Source: an uncultured Spartobacteria bacterium (GTDB lineage Bacteria > Verrucomicrobiota > Verrucomicrobiia > Chthoniobacterales > Chthoniobacteraceae). From it: a stretch of 55,275 nt of DNA. Numbering within the stretch: the stretch's first letter is position 1; each line of letters opens with the position of its first letter. Below, in pieces: positions 45,400-54,313 of this stretch. The notes under the pieces are model-generated. The model searched no databases, was not told where the DNA came from, and saw only the letters and a list, made by a program, of their open reading frames with translations. Made by a program: the position numbers and the translations under genes. The stretch is taken from assembly GCA_903919125.1 (NCBI GenBank), contig CAIXGS010000032.1, positions 1-55,275 of the forward strand, written 5' to 3'.

Positions 45400-45891
45400 A
45401 TGAAACTCCAACATATTACCGCACTATTTCTCTTTTGCCTAACGTTTGGGGCTTGCGCCTTTAGTCCGGAAGCAAGGCTGGCGAGAGCGAAGGCTCAGCT
45501 GCAGGCAAAACCTTTTGAGGAACGCCCAGCTTTTTTGGACTTACTGGAAAAGAAAGGGGCGATCACTCCGGAGTCAAAAGTGCAATTGTTGTCTGAATGG
45601 AAAGCGGAAAATAAAAGAAAGGAACAAGATCGTGTCGCAGCTCAAAAACTTTGGGACTCGCTCACCCCAGCCCAAAAGATCGACTACACTTTGAGACTTA
45701 AGGCTCTTCAGCAGCAACAGGAGATCTTTGAGCGACAGGCCAGAATGCAAGATGCTGCTATCGGGCTGGGAATGATTCAGAACGGTCAAATGCTGGATGC
45801 CTACAGACAAAGGACTCAGGCTCTATCTAATCCCATCAACGTAAACGTAAATTCTGGAGGCTCGCAGCCTTTCAACTACATAATCCCATGA
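45400..45891 (+). CDS. Small secreted or lipid-anchored protein
   Basis: A 163-residue protein. The ATG at 45400 gives the leader MKLQHITALFLFCLTFGAC, which ends in a Cys that could be lipidated, though the residue three before it is Phe rather than Leu, Val or Ile. The mature part is a long charged helix with Lys/Glu/Gln (LQLLSEWKAENKRKEQDR type composition) and ends in an Asn-rich tail. No family is recognised. Confidence 0.55.
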   Translation: MKLQHITALFLFCLTFGACAFSPEARLARAKAQLQAKPFEERPAFLDLLEKKGAITPESKVQLLSEWKAENKRKEQDRVAAQKLWDSLTPAQKIDYTLRLKALQQQQEIFERQARMQDAAIGLGMIQNGQMLDAYRQRTQALSNPINVNVNSGGSQPFNYIIP

Positions 45892-46153
45892 TGAGGGTGC
45901 CAACTCAACGCTCCACGTACACGCCGAAAAAACGTACCGAGGGTCATAAGGCAAATGCTTTCCCGCCCAAAGGATTAAGAGAAATTACGAAAAGTGAATA
46001 GGAGTCGTTTTGTAGATTTTTACGGAGGAACTTGCGACAACTGGCAATGGAGTTGGCCTTTCGTTAATCGTGAGAAGCGGTTTGTGATCTTTGGGGAATG
46101 GCAGAAGCGACGTAAAGGTGAGATTTTTTTTGAAGATTGGGAGTCTAAGGAAA

Positions 46154-46906
46154 ATGGGCGAAGATCTTGAGAGAGAGCCACAAGGATTCATGGCACACGA
46201 TAATGGCGAACAGGATGGGCATGCGAAAGCTGCTGACAAAGAAAGCTCGGTGGCGCAGTTCGGCCTCGGATTGATGTACGCCAAAGGACAAGGAGTAACC
46301 CAAGACTACGAGAAAGCAGTCTTTTGGCACACGAAAGCCGCTGAGCAGGGATTTGCGTGGGCGCAGTGGGAGCTGGGATTGATGTATGGCAAAGGCCAAG
46401 GAGTGACCCAAGACCACGAGACAGCAGTCTTTTGGTACACGAAAGCTGCCGAGCAGGGAGAATCCTTGGCACAGTCTGAGCTTGGATCTAGTTACTTGGT
46501 TGGGCTAGGAGTGCCGAAAGACCTCGGGAAGGCATTTTTTTGGCACACGAAAGCCGCTGAACAGGGGGACAAGTGTTCGGAGCATATGCTCGGGTGGATG
46601 TACTATTTCGGAGAAGGAGTACCAAAAAACCTCGAGACATCATTCTTCTGGCACACGAAAGCCGCTCGACAGGGATATGCACGGTCGCAACACATGCTCG
46701 GGTCGATGCACCGCCTTGGAGAAGTCGGTTTGTCCAAAGATTACGTTCTGGCGTACGCATGGTACAGTCTAGCCGCGGCACAGGAGCCGGAAACTTCAGA
46801 GAAAGACCTTAATGAATTAGAATTGATTATGTCCCCTGAACAAATCTCGGATGCTCAAAAGGAGGCGGCGAAGCTATTTGAGCAAATTAGCGCATTAAAA
46901 AAATAA
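46154..46906 (+). CDS. Sel1-like repeat protein
   Basis: A 250-residue protein built of about five Sel1-like repeats of 36 residues (AQFGLGLMYAKGQGVTQDYE, KAVFWHTKAAEQG and variants). The ATG at 46154 is preferred because AAGGA precedes it; an in-frame ATG at 46091 exists. No signal peptide is visible. Sel1 proteins form solenoids that bind other proteins. Here it could be an adaptor for one of the element's or the host's factors. It stands 188 bp before the terminase-like gene. Confidence 0.82.
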   Translation: MGEDLEREPQGFMAHDNGEQDGHAKAADKESSVAQFGLGLMYAKGQGVTQDYEKAVFWHTKAAEQGFAWAQWELGLMYGKGQGVTQDHETAVFWYTKAAEQGESLAQSELGSSYLVGLGVPKDLGKAFFWHTKAAEQGDKCSEHMLGWMYYFGEGVPKNLETSFFWHTKAARQGYARSQHMLGSMHRLGEVGLSKDYVLAYAWYSLAAAQEPETSEKDLNELELIMSPEQISDAQKEAAKLFEQISALKK

Positions 46907-47023
46907 GCTGCGCCGAAGCAAATTCGCGGTCGATCGCAGGATAAGATTTTCCTGAAATAAATTTAGAAATCTCGCGAGGAACGGGTTACGTCACAAATGA
47001 ACCGCAATAGGCTGGTATTTGAA

Positions 47024-47094
47024 GGGTCTATAGGCATGGTGGTCTACAGAGTGAGCTTAGTTGACTCACCCGGCGCAATTCACCCACACCGACT
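47024..47094 (+). promoter_or_regulatory. Conserved leader of the terminase-like gene
   Basis: About 70 bp directly upstream of the ATG match 26286-26356 without gaps, including GGTCTACAG at the same distance from the start. No coding role is certain, so a promoter or translational control region is likely. Confidence 0.45.
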
Positions 47095-47565
47095 ATGCCC
47101 CGTCTCACCAACCGTCTACACGAACGCTTTGCTTGGCTCATCGCTGAGGGAATGGACCGTAAAGCCGCCTACGCAAAACTCTGTCCGCACGTAGCGGATC
47201 CGGCAACTCTGGGATACAAATTGTACCGCAGGCTGGACGTGAAGAGCCGCATCTCCGAAATCCAAAGTGAAGTCCACAGTCGGGCTTTGATGGGCATAGA
47301 CGAGAAGCGCGATCGGCTGCGACAAATGATAGACGGGGAGATCCCGACTAAGGTCATTCGGCGCAAGGATGGCAGCGAAGAATTTGTCTATGACATGCTT
47401 GGGGCGCTCATCGCTGACGCTAAAATGGCGGGCGAATTCGACGGCTCCAAGGCCGCAGAGAAAGATCCGGGGCTGAGCGTGACGTTTCGAGTGCTCCGAA
47501 GAAATCACCCGATTCCGCCTCGGGAATGGGTGGAGCGGGCGGGGGTGCCGGAAATCGTCGAGTAA
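47095..47565 (+). CDS. Terminase small-subunit-like protein (right copy)
   Basis: A 156-residue paralogue of the protein at 26357-26818. It has the N-terminal helix-turn-helix pattern RLHERFAWLIAEGMDRKAAY, then KLYRRLDVKSRISEIQSEV, followed by a helical middle (GIDEKRDRLRQMID) and DMLGALIADAKMAGEFDG. The C-terminus VLRRNHPIPPREW is also shared with the left copy. Small terminase proteins select the DNA to be packaged. In satellites a private copy redirects the helper phage's packaging. Its place at the far end of the element, 154 bp from attR, fits that role. The identification is by pattern, not by search. Confidence 0.57.
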   Translation: MPRLTNRLHERFAWLIAEGMDRKAAYAKLCPHVADPATLGYKLYRRLDVKSRISEIQSEVHSRALMGIDEKRDRLRQMIDGEIPTKVIRRKDGSEEFVYDMLGALIADAKMAGEFDGSKAAEKDPGLSVTFRVLRRNHPIPPREWVERAGVPEIVE

Positions 47566-47650
47566 CGCCGCGGCGATTGACGGGTCTCGGAAATGCACCC
47601 GTGCAGTGGCCAAGAAACTTCGGGAAACAACGGGAAACTTCGGGATGCTG

Positions 47651-47670
47651 TGTCACGTATTGTGTCACGT
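47651..47670. repeat. TGTCACGT pair near the right end
   Basis: TGTCACGTATTGTGTCACGT lies 50 bp inside attR and mirrors the pair at 27101-27120, with one base of difference in spacing. These are candidate recombinase arm sites. Confidence 0.5.
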
Positions 47671-47719
47671 TTGACCACTTTTGCCGCAATCTATTCAGCC
47701 TAAATCCTTCTCCCTCAGT

Positions 47720-47752
47720 GTAAAGTGTCTCCGGCGAGGATCGAACTCGCAT
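47720..47752. other. attR: Right attachment site (33-bp direct repeat)
   Basis: Identical to 26992-27024 over 33 bp and continuous with the complete tRNA-Arg(CCT) gene. It covers the tRNA 3' part and 6 bp beyond, the usual target of tyrosine integrases. Confidence 0.92.
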
Positions 47753-47797
47753 TTACAGTTTAGGAAACCATCGTTCTATCCATTGAACTACGGAGAC
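47726..47797 (-). tRNA. tRNA-Arg (anticodon CCT)
   Basis: The 72-nt cloverleaf folds fully. The acceptor is GTCTCCG/CGGAGAC with discriminator A. The D-arm is GTTC/GAAC, the anticodon stem ATGGT/ACTGT has loop TTCCTAA (anticodon CCT), and the T-arm is GCGAG/CTCGC with loop TTCGATC. CCA is not encoded. It reads AGG codons. Its 3' end is the integration site of the element. Confidence 0.95.
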
Positions 47798-47993
47798 AAA
47801 TTTTTGAGGCGCAACTCTAAACGCCGCCGTCCGCCGCCTCAATACCGGAAACGCACGCGGTAAAAAACCGCTAGAGCTTTGCCACCAGCATTACTCAATT
47901 TGCGGGAACGAAAACTAGTCTGCCAGCAAAACAGTCCGCCAATGAAGCTACTCGCCGTTCGACGCCAGGCACCTCACTTCCAGCGGATTCGCC

Positions 47994-49022
47994 TTACTTC
48001 GTTTCGGCTGCGTACGCTGCAAACGCCTCCTCCAAGTGCGCTGATTCCGCGTCGCCTTTGTGGAACACAAAGCGGTGGCGCAACTTGAGTGTCCCGCCAG
48101 CCGGGACCACGGTGGGGGCTTCCGGGAGAGTGTTATCCAACGATTTTGAGCCAAAGGGGTTGGCCGTGAAGAGCCCGTAGGTTCGCACATGCCACGGTGT
48201 GGGATAGCGATAGCTGCTCGGGTGGTTGAAGAACGCGATCCCAAGTACCTCCCCCTCCACCGGACCATAATAGTCGCACCATTTTGCACTCTTAGCCCAG
48301 GCGTCTTTGTCCATCACCTTGTTGCTGTTGATGATGTGTCCGCCAGATGGGGTGTCCACCGCCATGCTCGAGGGGACGCGAATGGAAAGGCCCGCATCTT
48401 TGCGATCCTCAAAACGTACCTCGCCCTCAGTGGCATGAAAGTCTTGGTCAAAGTCGATGGTGCGCGTTGAAGCTGTCGCACGGAATGTCAGGCGGCGATC
48501 CTCGGTGAAAAGCCGTTTTCCGGCGGAATCCACGTGGTTGCAGTGTTCCTCAATCACGGCGTGTTCAGCGTCCGCTTTGAGAGTGAAGGAAACATGCTGG
48601 ATGCGGCCCAGTTTGGCTATACGCGGGTCTTCAGGTTTGGGTTCCTCACCCGCTTTGAGCGGCTTTTCGTAACTCAGGCGCTCTGGCCAAGTGGCGCTAC
48701 CTGCGGCGTCTTCATGGCCGAAGGTGATTCCGCGATGGTGCGGGTGGTCGCGTTGTGCCTTGGACTCTTCGGGGACTTCCTGCATGGGAAAAGCGCGGGT
48801 CATCGCTTTGCCAGTCGGCCCAAATACGGGCCAGAGATAAGGTTTGTTGGCTTGATCTATTACGTAACTCGCAAATGGCTGTCCATTAACGAGTACATCG
48901 ACTCCATGCGGGTTTTCTTTGGTGCTAAAGCCGGTGTCGGCCGATTCAGCGAAAGGTGCGCAGCAAAGCACGGTCGCAAAGCTGATTAGTGGCAGTGAGT
49001 GGGAGGGGAATGAGACTTTCAT
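47994..49022 (-). CDS. PmoA-family (DUF6807) secreted protein
   Basis: A 342-residue protein. The ATG at 49022 is preferred since it gives a signal peptide (MKVSFPSHSLPLISFATVLC). Family marks are NKPYLWPVFGPTGKAMTRAFP, DHPHHRGITFGHED, IIEHCNHV-type beta strands, and ATEGEVRFEDRKDAGLSIRV, split across the middle. The name PmoA comes from a loose relation to a methane oxygenase part; no methane oxidation is implied. In PVC bacteria these genes occur near secreted carbohydrate enzymes. The function is unproven. Confidence 0.85.
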   Translation of the reverse strand: MKVSFPSHSLPLISFATVLCCAPFAESADTGFSTKENPHGVDVLVNGQPFASYVIDQANKPYLWPVFGPTGKAMTRAFPMQEVPEESKAQRDHPHHRGITFGHEDAAGSATWPERLSYEKPLKAGEEPKPEDPRIAKLGRIQHVSFTLKADAEHAVIEEHCNHVDSAGKRLFTEDRRLTFRATASTRTIDFDQDFHATEGEVRFEDRKDAGLSIRVPSSMAVDTPSGGHIINSNKVMDKDAWAKSAKWCDYYGPVEGEVLGIAFFNHPSSYRYPTPWHVRTYGLFTANPFGSKSLDNTLPEAPTVVPAGGTLKLRHRFVFHKGDAESAHLEEAFAAYAAETK

Positions 49023-49163
49023 CGGGAGGCTGAGAGTATGGACGGAGCAGGCAGTAGTGCAGTAGCAAAAAAGAGGGGAGTTTGGCGCCGACGAAGGCGG
49101 GGTTTGTTGACTGAGTGGCGGGCGCGATATCTTTAGTAAAGATAAGCGAAATAATGTGGAGTA

Positions 49164-50207
49164 ATGTTTATGTCTGATTCTAAGCAACCTAACCTCAGCC
49201 GAGGAGCTCAGGGCGCTCCGGTACTGCCTGTAACACACACTTGTGCGTTGACGTTAAATCAGTTGCAGGTGTTGCGAGGGCTACTTGTCGCGCGAGGTTG
49301 GGAATTCAGCGAGCGGCCTTATATGCACTTTTTTGCGCAAAATGGTGGGGTGTCTTTAGCGGCCTACCAAAAGGGACCAAAAATAGTGGTGCAAGGGAAA
49401 GGAGTGCAGGAGTTTGTGGAATTTATTTTGGAGCCCGAGGTGCTGGGGTCTTACGGAGCAGATGTCGTCGGGGGCGGTGTTGAGAATGAAGATTCAAATG
49501 CATCAGAAATAATAGCGAGAGAGGAAGTTACTCCACATTTCGGAATTGATGAGAGTGGGAAAGGAGACTTTTTTGGTCCCTTGGTGATAGCCGGTGCGTA
49601 TGTGGACTCGGAGATTGCTAGGCGCTGGGTGTCTGCGGGGATTCAGGACAGCAAGTTGATTAAAAGCGATGTGCGGATTCGAAACTTAGCCAGGCTCATT
49701 CTCGGAACGCCACAAACCTATACAAGCGTTGTGGTTATAGGGCCAGAGCGATACAACGAACTGTATAAGAAGTTCGGAAATTTGAACCGTCTTTTGGCGT
49801 GGGGCCACGCAAGGGTGATTGAGAATTTGTTAGAGCAGAAGCCTGATTGTCCTCGGGCGTTAAGTGATCAGTTTGCGAATCCAAGTTTAATTCGCAATGC
49901 CCTGCTGGAAAGGGGGAAAGGCATTAAAATGGAGCAAAGAACCAAGGCCGAGAGTGATCCTGCTGTGGCGGCGGCATCAGTTTTGGCGAGAGCCGCATTT
50001 ATTGATTGGTTAGCGAAGCAGGAAAATACTTGGGGAGAGTCCCTTTTAAGGGGGGCTTCAGGGGCAGTTAAAGCTCTGGGAATGAGGATAGTTACGGGGT
50101 ATGGGAGCGAGTCTCTTGCTAAGGTCGCCAAATTACACTTCAAGACTGCCTCAGAAATTTTATCTGCAACTTCTTGCACACAATTCTTGCCCGAATTGAA
50201 CGAATGA
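49164..50207 (+). CDS. rnhC: Ribonuclease HIII
   Basis: A 347-residue RNase HII/HIII-type enzyme that cuts RNA in RNA-DNA hybrids. The N-terminal ~120 residues form the TBP-like substrate-binding domain specific to HIII (LTLNQLQVLRGLLVARGWEF, then KIVVQGKGVQEFVEF). The catalytic block is HFGIDESGKGDFFGPLVIAG, starting with Asp129. QDSKLIKSD and AESDPAVAAASVLAR complete the active site. ATG 49170 is an alternative start. It is followed 19 bp later by the HU-like gene. Confidence 0.93.
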   Translation: MFMSDSKQPNLSRGAQGAPVLPVTHTCALTLNQLQVLRGLLVARGWEFSERPYMHFFAQNGGVSLAAYQKGPKIVVQGKGVQEFVEFILEPEVLGSYGADVVGGGVENEDSNASEIIAREEVTPHFGIDESGKGDFFGPLVIAGAYVDSEIARRWVSAGIQDSKLIKSDVRIRNLARLILGTPQTYTSVVVIGPERYNELYKKFGNLNRLLAWGHARVIENLLEQKPDCPRALSDQFANPSLIRNALLERGKGIKMEQRTKAESDPAVAAASVLARAAFIDWLAKQENTWGESLLRGASGAVKALGMRIVTGYGSESLAKVAKLHFKTASEILSATSCTQFLPELNE

Positions 50208-50226
50208 GATTAAGTCGCATCGCTTT

Positions 50227-50559
50227 ATGGGGACATTAACTAAACGAGACCTTGTTGTTCAGATCAGTAGTGAAGTTGACTTGGTGCAAGCCAAGGTGCA
50301 CGAAGTCGTGCAAAAGACGCTGGATCTGATTACCGACGCATTAGCCCGCGAAGAAAACGTGGAACTTCGTAACTTCGGCGTGCTCGAAGTGCGTTTGACC
50401 AAACCACGTGTGGGCCGCAATCCAAACAAGCCGGAAAAATCCTTCGAGATTCCGGCTCGTTACACCGTCAAGTTCAAGCCAGGCAAGATCATGCGCGAGC
50501 GCGTGCTGAGCATCGGCAAAAAGACGAAGGCAGTGAAGGCTGTGAAGGGTAAGAAGTAG
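50227..50559 (+). CDS. HU/IHF-family DNA-binding protein
   Basis: A 110-residue histone-like protein: LTKRDLVVQISSEVDL at the start, then VELRNFGVLEVRLTKPRVGR, where the beta-arm begins, and NPNKPEKSFEIPARYTVKFK. An additional Lys-rich tail (KKTKAVKAVKGKK) extends beyond the usual 90 residues. It bends and compacts DNA, and IHF-like members also assist integrases. A terminator follows directly. Confidence 0.92.
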   Translation: MGTLTKRDLVVQISSEVDLVQAKVHEVVQKTLDLITDALAREENVELRNFGVLEVRLTKPRVGRNPNKPEKSFEIPARYTVKFKPGKIMRERVLSIGKKTKAVKAVKGKK

Positions 50560-50593
50560 TCTGCAATTTACATTTAACCTTTAACTAATACGG

Positions 50594-50640
50594 ATAAGCG
50601 GGGCTCTCATGGTTGGGGGCTCCGCTTTTTCTTTTGGAGG
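50594..50640 (+). terminator. Rho-independent terminator after the HU-like gene
   Basis: AAGCGGGGCTC and GGGCTCCGCTT pair, with minor mismatch, around a short loop, and the stem runs into TTTTTCTTTT. Confidence 0.75.
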
Positions 50641-50852
50641 CTACACATCTTTCTTCGATATCGGAGCGGGTAGGGGCAAAAAGACTAAGGATCGCCTTTC
50701 CACCTAATTCGTATGGGTTGACGATTCACTGTTGTGTGCCTCAGAGTTTCCCTCCGCGAGGGCCCCGACTGCTTCACCCTCCGGTGGATGCCTTCGAATC
50801 CGTGCGCGACGGCATTCCGTGAGCTACGAAGCGGTTTCGCGATCCTTCTCGT

Positions 50853-52271
50853 ATGGAAAAAAATTTCTTCAGCAGCCCTCAGGCAGAAGTCTCGCGTCTG
50901 GATTCTGCTCCCTCAACGGACGGGCAACTACCTCTCTTTGAACATAGGGAGCTGCTTTCTGGAGACTACTGGAGACGCATTCCAGGCTTTAGCAAGGTGG
51001 GGTCAGCGGAGTTCCAGACCCACAGTTTTCAGCAACGGGCCACAGTGACTAGCGTTGCTCAGTTGCGTGCGACTCTTGGCGGGCTGGCGAGCGAGGCCTT
51101 TTTCGACGATCTCGCTGATGGTATTCGTAATGCGCCCATGGCTTTGCGTATTTCTCCTCACTTGCTGAGTCTGATTGATTGGGAAGATCCAGCGGAGGAT
51201 CCGATCCGCACCCAGTTTCTTCCATTACGTTCGTGCCAACAGCCGGATCATCCGATGTTGCAGCTCGACTCCCTTGCCGAGCGAAAAGACTCGCCTGTGC
51301 CCGGTCTGACGCATCGTTACCCGGACAAGGCTTTATTTTTACCTGTGGACACCTGCCCGGTGTATTGCCGCTTCTGCACGCGCTCTTACGCGGTGGGAGC
51401 AGGGACCGAACTGGTCTCCGAAAAACTCAAGCTGCACGCCAACCAAGCACGTTGGGAGGCTGCTTTTACTTATATTGAGTCGCATCCTGGGCTAGAGGAT
51501 ATCGTCATTAGCGGTGGGGACTCTTATAATTTGCGGGCCGAGCATTTGGAGGCCATCGGGCGGCGACTTCTGGGAATCCCGCATGTGAGACGGATTCGTT
51601 TTGCGACAAAGGGTTTGTGTGTGATGCCCCAAAAGATTCTCTCGGATGTGCACTGGACCGATGCTCTGACACGGGTTGTGGAATTGGCACGTCGCTTGCA
51701 CAAGAGTGCGGTGGTGCATACGCACTTTAACAGCCCCAACGAGATTGTTGAAGCGACTCAGCGCGCGATGAATTTATTGGTAGAGCGGGGGATCACGGTG
51801 CGTTGTCAGACGGTGCTGCAACGGGGAGTGAACTCGGACGCAGAGGTCATGCAGTTACTTATTAAGCGGTTGGGGTACATTAATATACAACCCTATTACG
51901 TGTACTTCCACGACCTTGTGCCAGGGGTGGAGGATTTGCGAACTTCGTTGGCCGACGGCTTGCATGTGGAAAAGCGAGTGCGCGGGACCACTGCTGGCTT
52001 TCATACGCCTGCGTTTGTTGTGGATACGATGGGTGGGGGAGGGAAGCGGGACGCGCATTCCTTTGAGTATTACGATAAGGAAAATGGAATAGCGGTGTTC
52101 ACGAGTCCGTCGGTGAAACCGGGGGAGCGATTTTTGTATTTTGATCCGTTGGAGAGTCTGGGGGAGGCCGCGCAAGAGCGTTGGCAGATTCCTTCGGAGC
52201 GAAGGGCAATGGTGGGGGAAGCGTTCGAGTGGAGAGGGGAGCAGTTCCGCGGGTTGGAATGGCGAGAGTAG
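50853..52271 (+). CDS. KamA-family radical SAM aminomutase
   Basis: A 472-residue enzyme of the lysine 2,3-aminomutase family. The radical SAM 4Fe-4S cluster motif is Cys168, Cys172 and Cys175 in CPVYCRFCTRSY. The SAM-binding GGD follows in IVISGGDSY. Additional family blocks are THFNSPNEI, QTVLQRGVN and YYVYFHDLV, and the PLP lysine is expected in the C-terminal region (RGTTAGFHTPAFVVD). It moves an amino group between the alpha and beta carbons. EpmB, which acts on EF-P, is shorter. The substrate could be lysine or glutamate, and no partner gene is adjacent. Confidence 0.87.
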   Translation: MEKNFFSSPQAEVSRLDSAPSTDGQLPLFEHRELLSGDYWRRIPGFSKVGSAEFQTHSFQQRATVTSVAQLRATLGGLASEAFFDDLADGIRNAPMALRISPHLLSLIDWEDPAEDPIRTQFLPLRSCQQPDHPMLQLDSLAERKDSPVPGLTHRYPDKALFLPVDTCPVYCRFCTRSYAVGAGTELVSEKLKLHANQARWEAAFTYIESHPGLEDIVISGGDSYNLRAEHLEAIGRRLLGIPHVRRIRFATKGLCVMPQKILSDVHWTDALTRVVELARRLHKSAVVHTHFNSPNEIVEATQRAMNLLVERGITVRCQTVLQRGVNSDAEVMQLLIKRLGYINIQPYYVYFHDLVPGVEDLRTSLADGLHVEKRVRGTTAGFHTPAFVVDTMGGGGKRDAHSFEYYDKENGIAVFTSPSVKPGERFLYFDPLESLGEAAQERWQIPSERRAMVGEAFEWRGEQFRGLEWRE

Positions 52272-52562
52272 GCGCGGCGTGGGGGGCGTTTCTGAAGGCG
52301 CTTTAGGCGTCGCTGCGCGAGGGTTCTGGGGGTCTGGGGGGGTATGAGGGGCTCCTCTCAATGTGTTTTTGGGGTCATTGTGGACGACCCCTTTAATTTC
52401 GCGCTCGGAAATGCCTCTGGACTGGCTAGAAACATGGAGTCCCCCATGATAAATCATTCAATTCCCGAATTGTTGCGTGCTTCAATGTGCGGTCTCTCTC
52501 GCGAGAGCCATACGCCCAACGTAGTTACCCTATTGCTCCATCCTTCACTTTAGTCACTTTTT

Positions 52563-53927
52563 ATGCAGACATCCCAAACTCGTAGCTGGTGGAGTTATCT
52601 GACTCCTTATCATTGGTTCGTTATCATAGTCGCTTCTGCGGCATGGTTTTTTGACTGCCTTGATCAGAGGCTTTTTTCGCTTGCCCGCATTCCCGCCCTC
52701 TCCAGTTTGATGCAATTGCCACCATCAGACACTCAAGTCCAGGGATTTGGTAAAGTGGTCACGGCGTGTTTTTTAATTGGTTGGGGCGTTGGCGGGATGA
52801 TTTTTGGTGCACTCGGAGATCGCTATGGGCGGGCTAAAATGTTGACGCTGACTATTTTAATTTACTCTGCATTCACGGGTTTGAGTTACTTTAGTCAAAC
52901 TGCAACAGACTTTACGGTGTTCCGTTTCCTCACGGGAGTCGGCGTGGGGGGCGTTTTCGGCTTGGCCGTGGCATTGATCGCTGAAACGGTGCCTGCGGAG
53001 GCGCGCACCCAATCCTTGGGGTTGTTACAAATTCTTTCTACGGTGGGAAATGTGTGCGCAGGGTTTGCGAAAATGGGGATCGATGCTCTTGAGGCGAATG
53101 GCACAATTATCGCCGGTTCGGGCTGGCGCTGGATGTTTCTCATCGGGGCGCTGCCCGCCTTCCTGATTATTTTCACGCGGAGCAAGCTTAAGGAGCCGGC
53201 TCCTTGGTTGAAGTTGAAAGAGGAAGGATTGTTGCCAAAGGGCAGTATTTTTGGCCCATACGCGAAGCTGCTGGCGGATACGCGTTGGCGCAAAAACCTG
53301 ATAGTAGGCGCTTTAATTGCGGGTACCGGCGTCGTCGGACTTTGGGCTATTGGCGAATATGCGGTGGATTTGCAGAAAGTAGTCTTCAAATCGTACTTCG
53401 AGAAGATCGTGGCTCCTGAGGCGGTGAAGGGGAGTGTGGACGCGGCGATTACTCGGGCGTACTTGCTTCAAATGTTGGGAGCGGCGGTTGGAATGACCCT
53501 GTTTACACGCGTCGCGAGCGCTGGGCGCAAGTTGGCGTTTGGATTGGGATTCACCGCCGCAATGGTGGTGACTTTTCTGGTGTACTGGAAAATGAATTCA
53601 CCGATGGACGCCTACTGGATGATGCCCCTCATGGGCATGGCGCAACTGAGCGTATTCGCTGGGTTTGCGATTTATCTGCCGGAGTTGTTTCCGAGTAATT
53701 TGCGCTCTACAGGCACATCTTTTTGCTACAATTTCGGCCGTTTTGCCGCCGCTGCGGGGAGTTTCTTTTCTGCAAAGCTTACCGTTGATGTCTACGGTGG
53801 ATTTAAGGCGGTGGACGCTTCATTGCCTTTGCGTTACGCCGCGATGACGATGTGTGCTCTGTTCCTTGTGGCTCTGGTTACATTGCCTTTCGCTCCTGAA
53901 ACCAAAGGACATCCGTTGCCTGAATAA
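52563..53927 (+). CDS. MFS transporter, sugar/acid-like
   Basis: A 454-residue inner-membrane carrier with about twelve hydrophobic segments. The loop after TM2 is GALGDRYGRAKML, the standard MFS motif A, and GVGVGGVFGLAVALIAETVP carries the TM4-5 motif. The C-terminal end GFAIYLPELFPSNLRSTG with PFAPETKG matches aromatic acid or sugar carriers (MHS/AAHS type). The substrate is not known. The 291-bp gap before it holds no gene. Confidence 0.86.
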   Translation: MQTSQTRSWWSYLTPYHWFVIIVASAAWFFDCLDQRLFSLARIPALSSLMQLPPSDTQVQGFGKVVTACFLIGWGVGGMIFGALGDRYGRAKMLTLTILIYSAFTGLSYFSQTATDFTVFRFLTGVGVGGVFGLAVALIAETVPAEARTQSLGLLQILSTVGNVCAGFAKMGIDALEANGTIIAGSGWRWMFLIGALPAFLIIFTRSKLKEPAPWLKLKEEGLLPKGSIFGPYAKLLADTRWRKNLIVGALIAGTGVVGLWAIGEYAVDLQKVVFKSYFEKIVAPEAVKGSVDAAITRAYLLQMLGAAVGMTLFTRVASAGRKLAFGLGFTAAMVVTFLVYWKMNSPMDAYWMMPLMGMAQLSVFAGFAIYLPELFPSNLRSTGTSFCYNFGRFAAAAGSFFSAKLTVDVYGGFKAVDASLPLRYAAMTMCALFLVALVTLPFAPETKGHPLPE

Positions 53928-54042
53928 CGATCTGAAACTGCGTTTTTGCAGCGTCGGCTAAGTTTGTTTTGCAAAAGTTTGTTGAATTTCACTTGCCGAA
54001 AACGCCTTCATCTCGCACTGTTCTCGCCCCTCACCAAAAAAA

Positions 54043-54123
54043 GCTCGGGTGGTGAAATGGCAGACACGTGCGTTTGAGGGGCGCATGCCGCAAGGCGTGG
54101 GGGTTCAAGTCCCCCCCCGAGCA
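54043..54123 (+). tRNA. tRNA-Leu (anticodon GAG)
   Basis: The 81-nt class II tRNA has acceptor GCTCGGG/CCCGAGC with discriminator A. The anticodon stem is TGCGT/GCGCA and the loop TTGAGGG gives anticodon GAG. A long variable arm (TGCCGCAAGGCG) and a T-arm GGGGG/CCCCC with TTCAAGT loop complete it. CCA is not encoded and a T-run follows. Confidence 0.95.
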
Positions 54124-54313
54124 CTTTTTATCCCTGTTCTGGGAGAGCGTCAGTTTTAGCGTGTGAGAAGTCTCGTTTGATACGGGGGTGAATTCCGCTG
54201 TGGGCGGCGAGGACTGCGGCGAGTGGACGCTAGCGAGTCGGTTTTCATTTTCCTAATTATCTGTGTCGATCTGTGTGTCGACTTTCAAACGGAATTATAG
54301 TCATACTTCGAGG

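Larger units (their letters stand above)
26992..47752. mobile_element. 20.8-kb integrative element in tRNA-Arg(CCT), PICI-like satellite candidate
   Basis: It is bounded by 33-bp direct repeats that duplicate the 3' end of tRNA-Arg(CCT). A tyrosine integrase gene lies next to the left repeat and a terminase-small-subunit-like gene next to the right one. An AlpA-like regulator, a primase and a replication-like protein follow the integrase. There are no capsid, portal, tail, lysis or conjugation genes. That set matches phage-inducible chromosomal islands, satellites that steal a helper phage's packaging. The middle carries defence genes: a DUF262 nuclease and a large type I restriction operon. 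Integration is direct observation; satellite identity is inference from gene order. Confidence 0.8.

Noticed and set aside
26992-47752. Complete prophage or conjugative element
   Set aside because: No large terminase, portal, capsid, tail, lysis, relaxase or type IV secretion genes were found.
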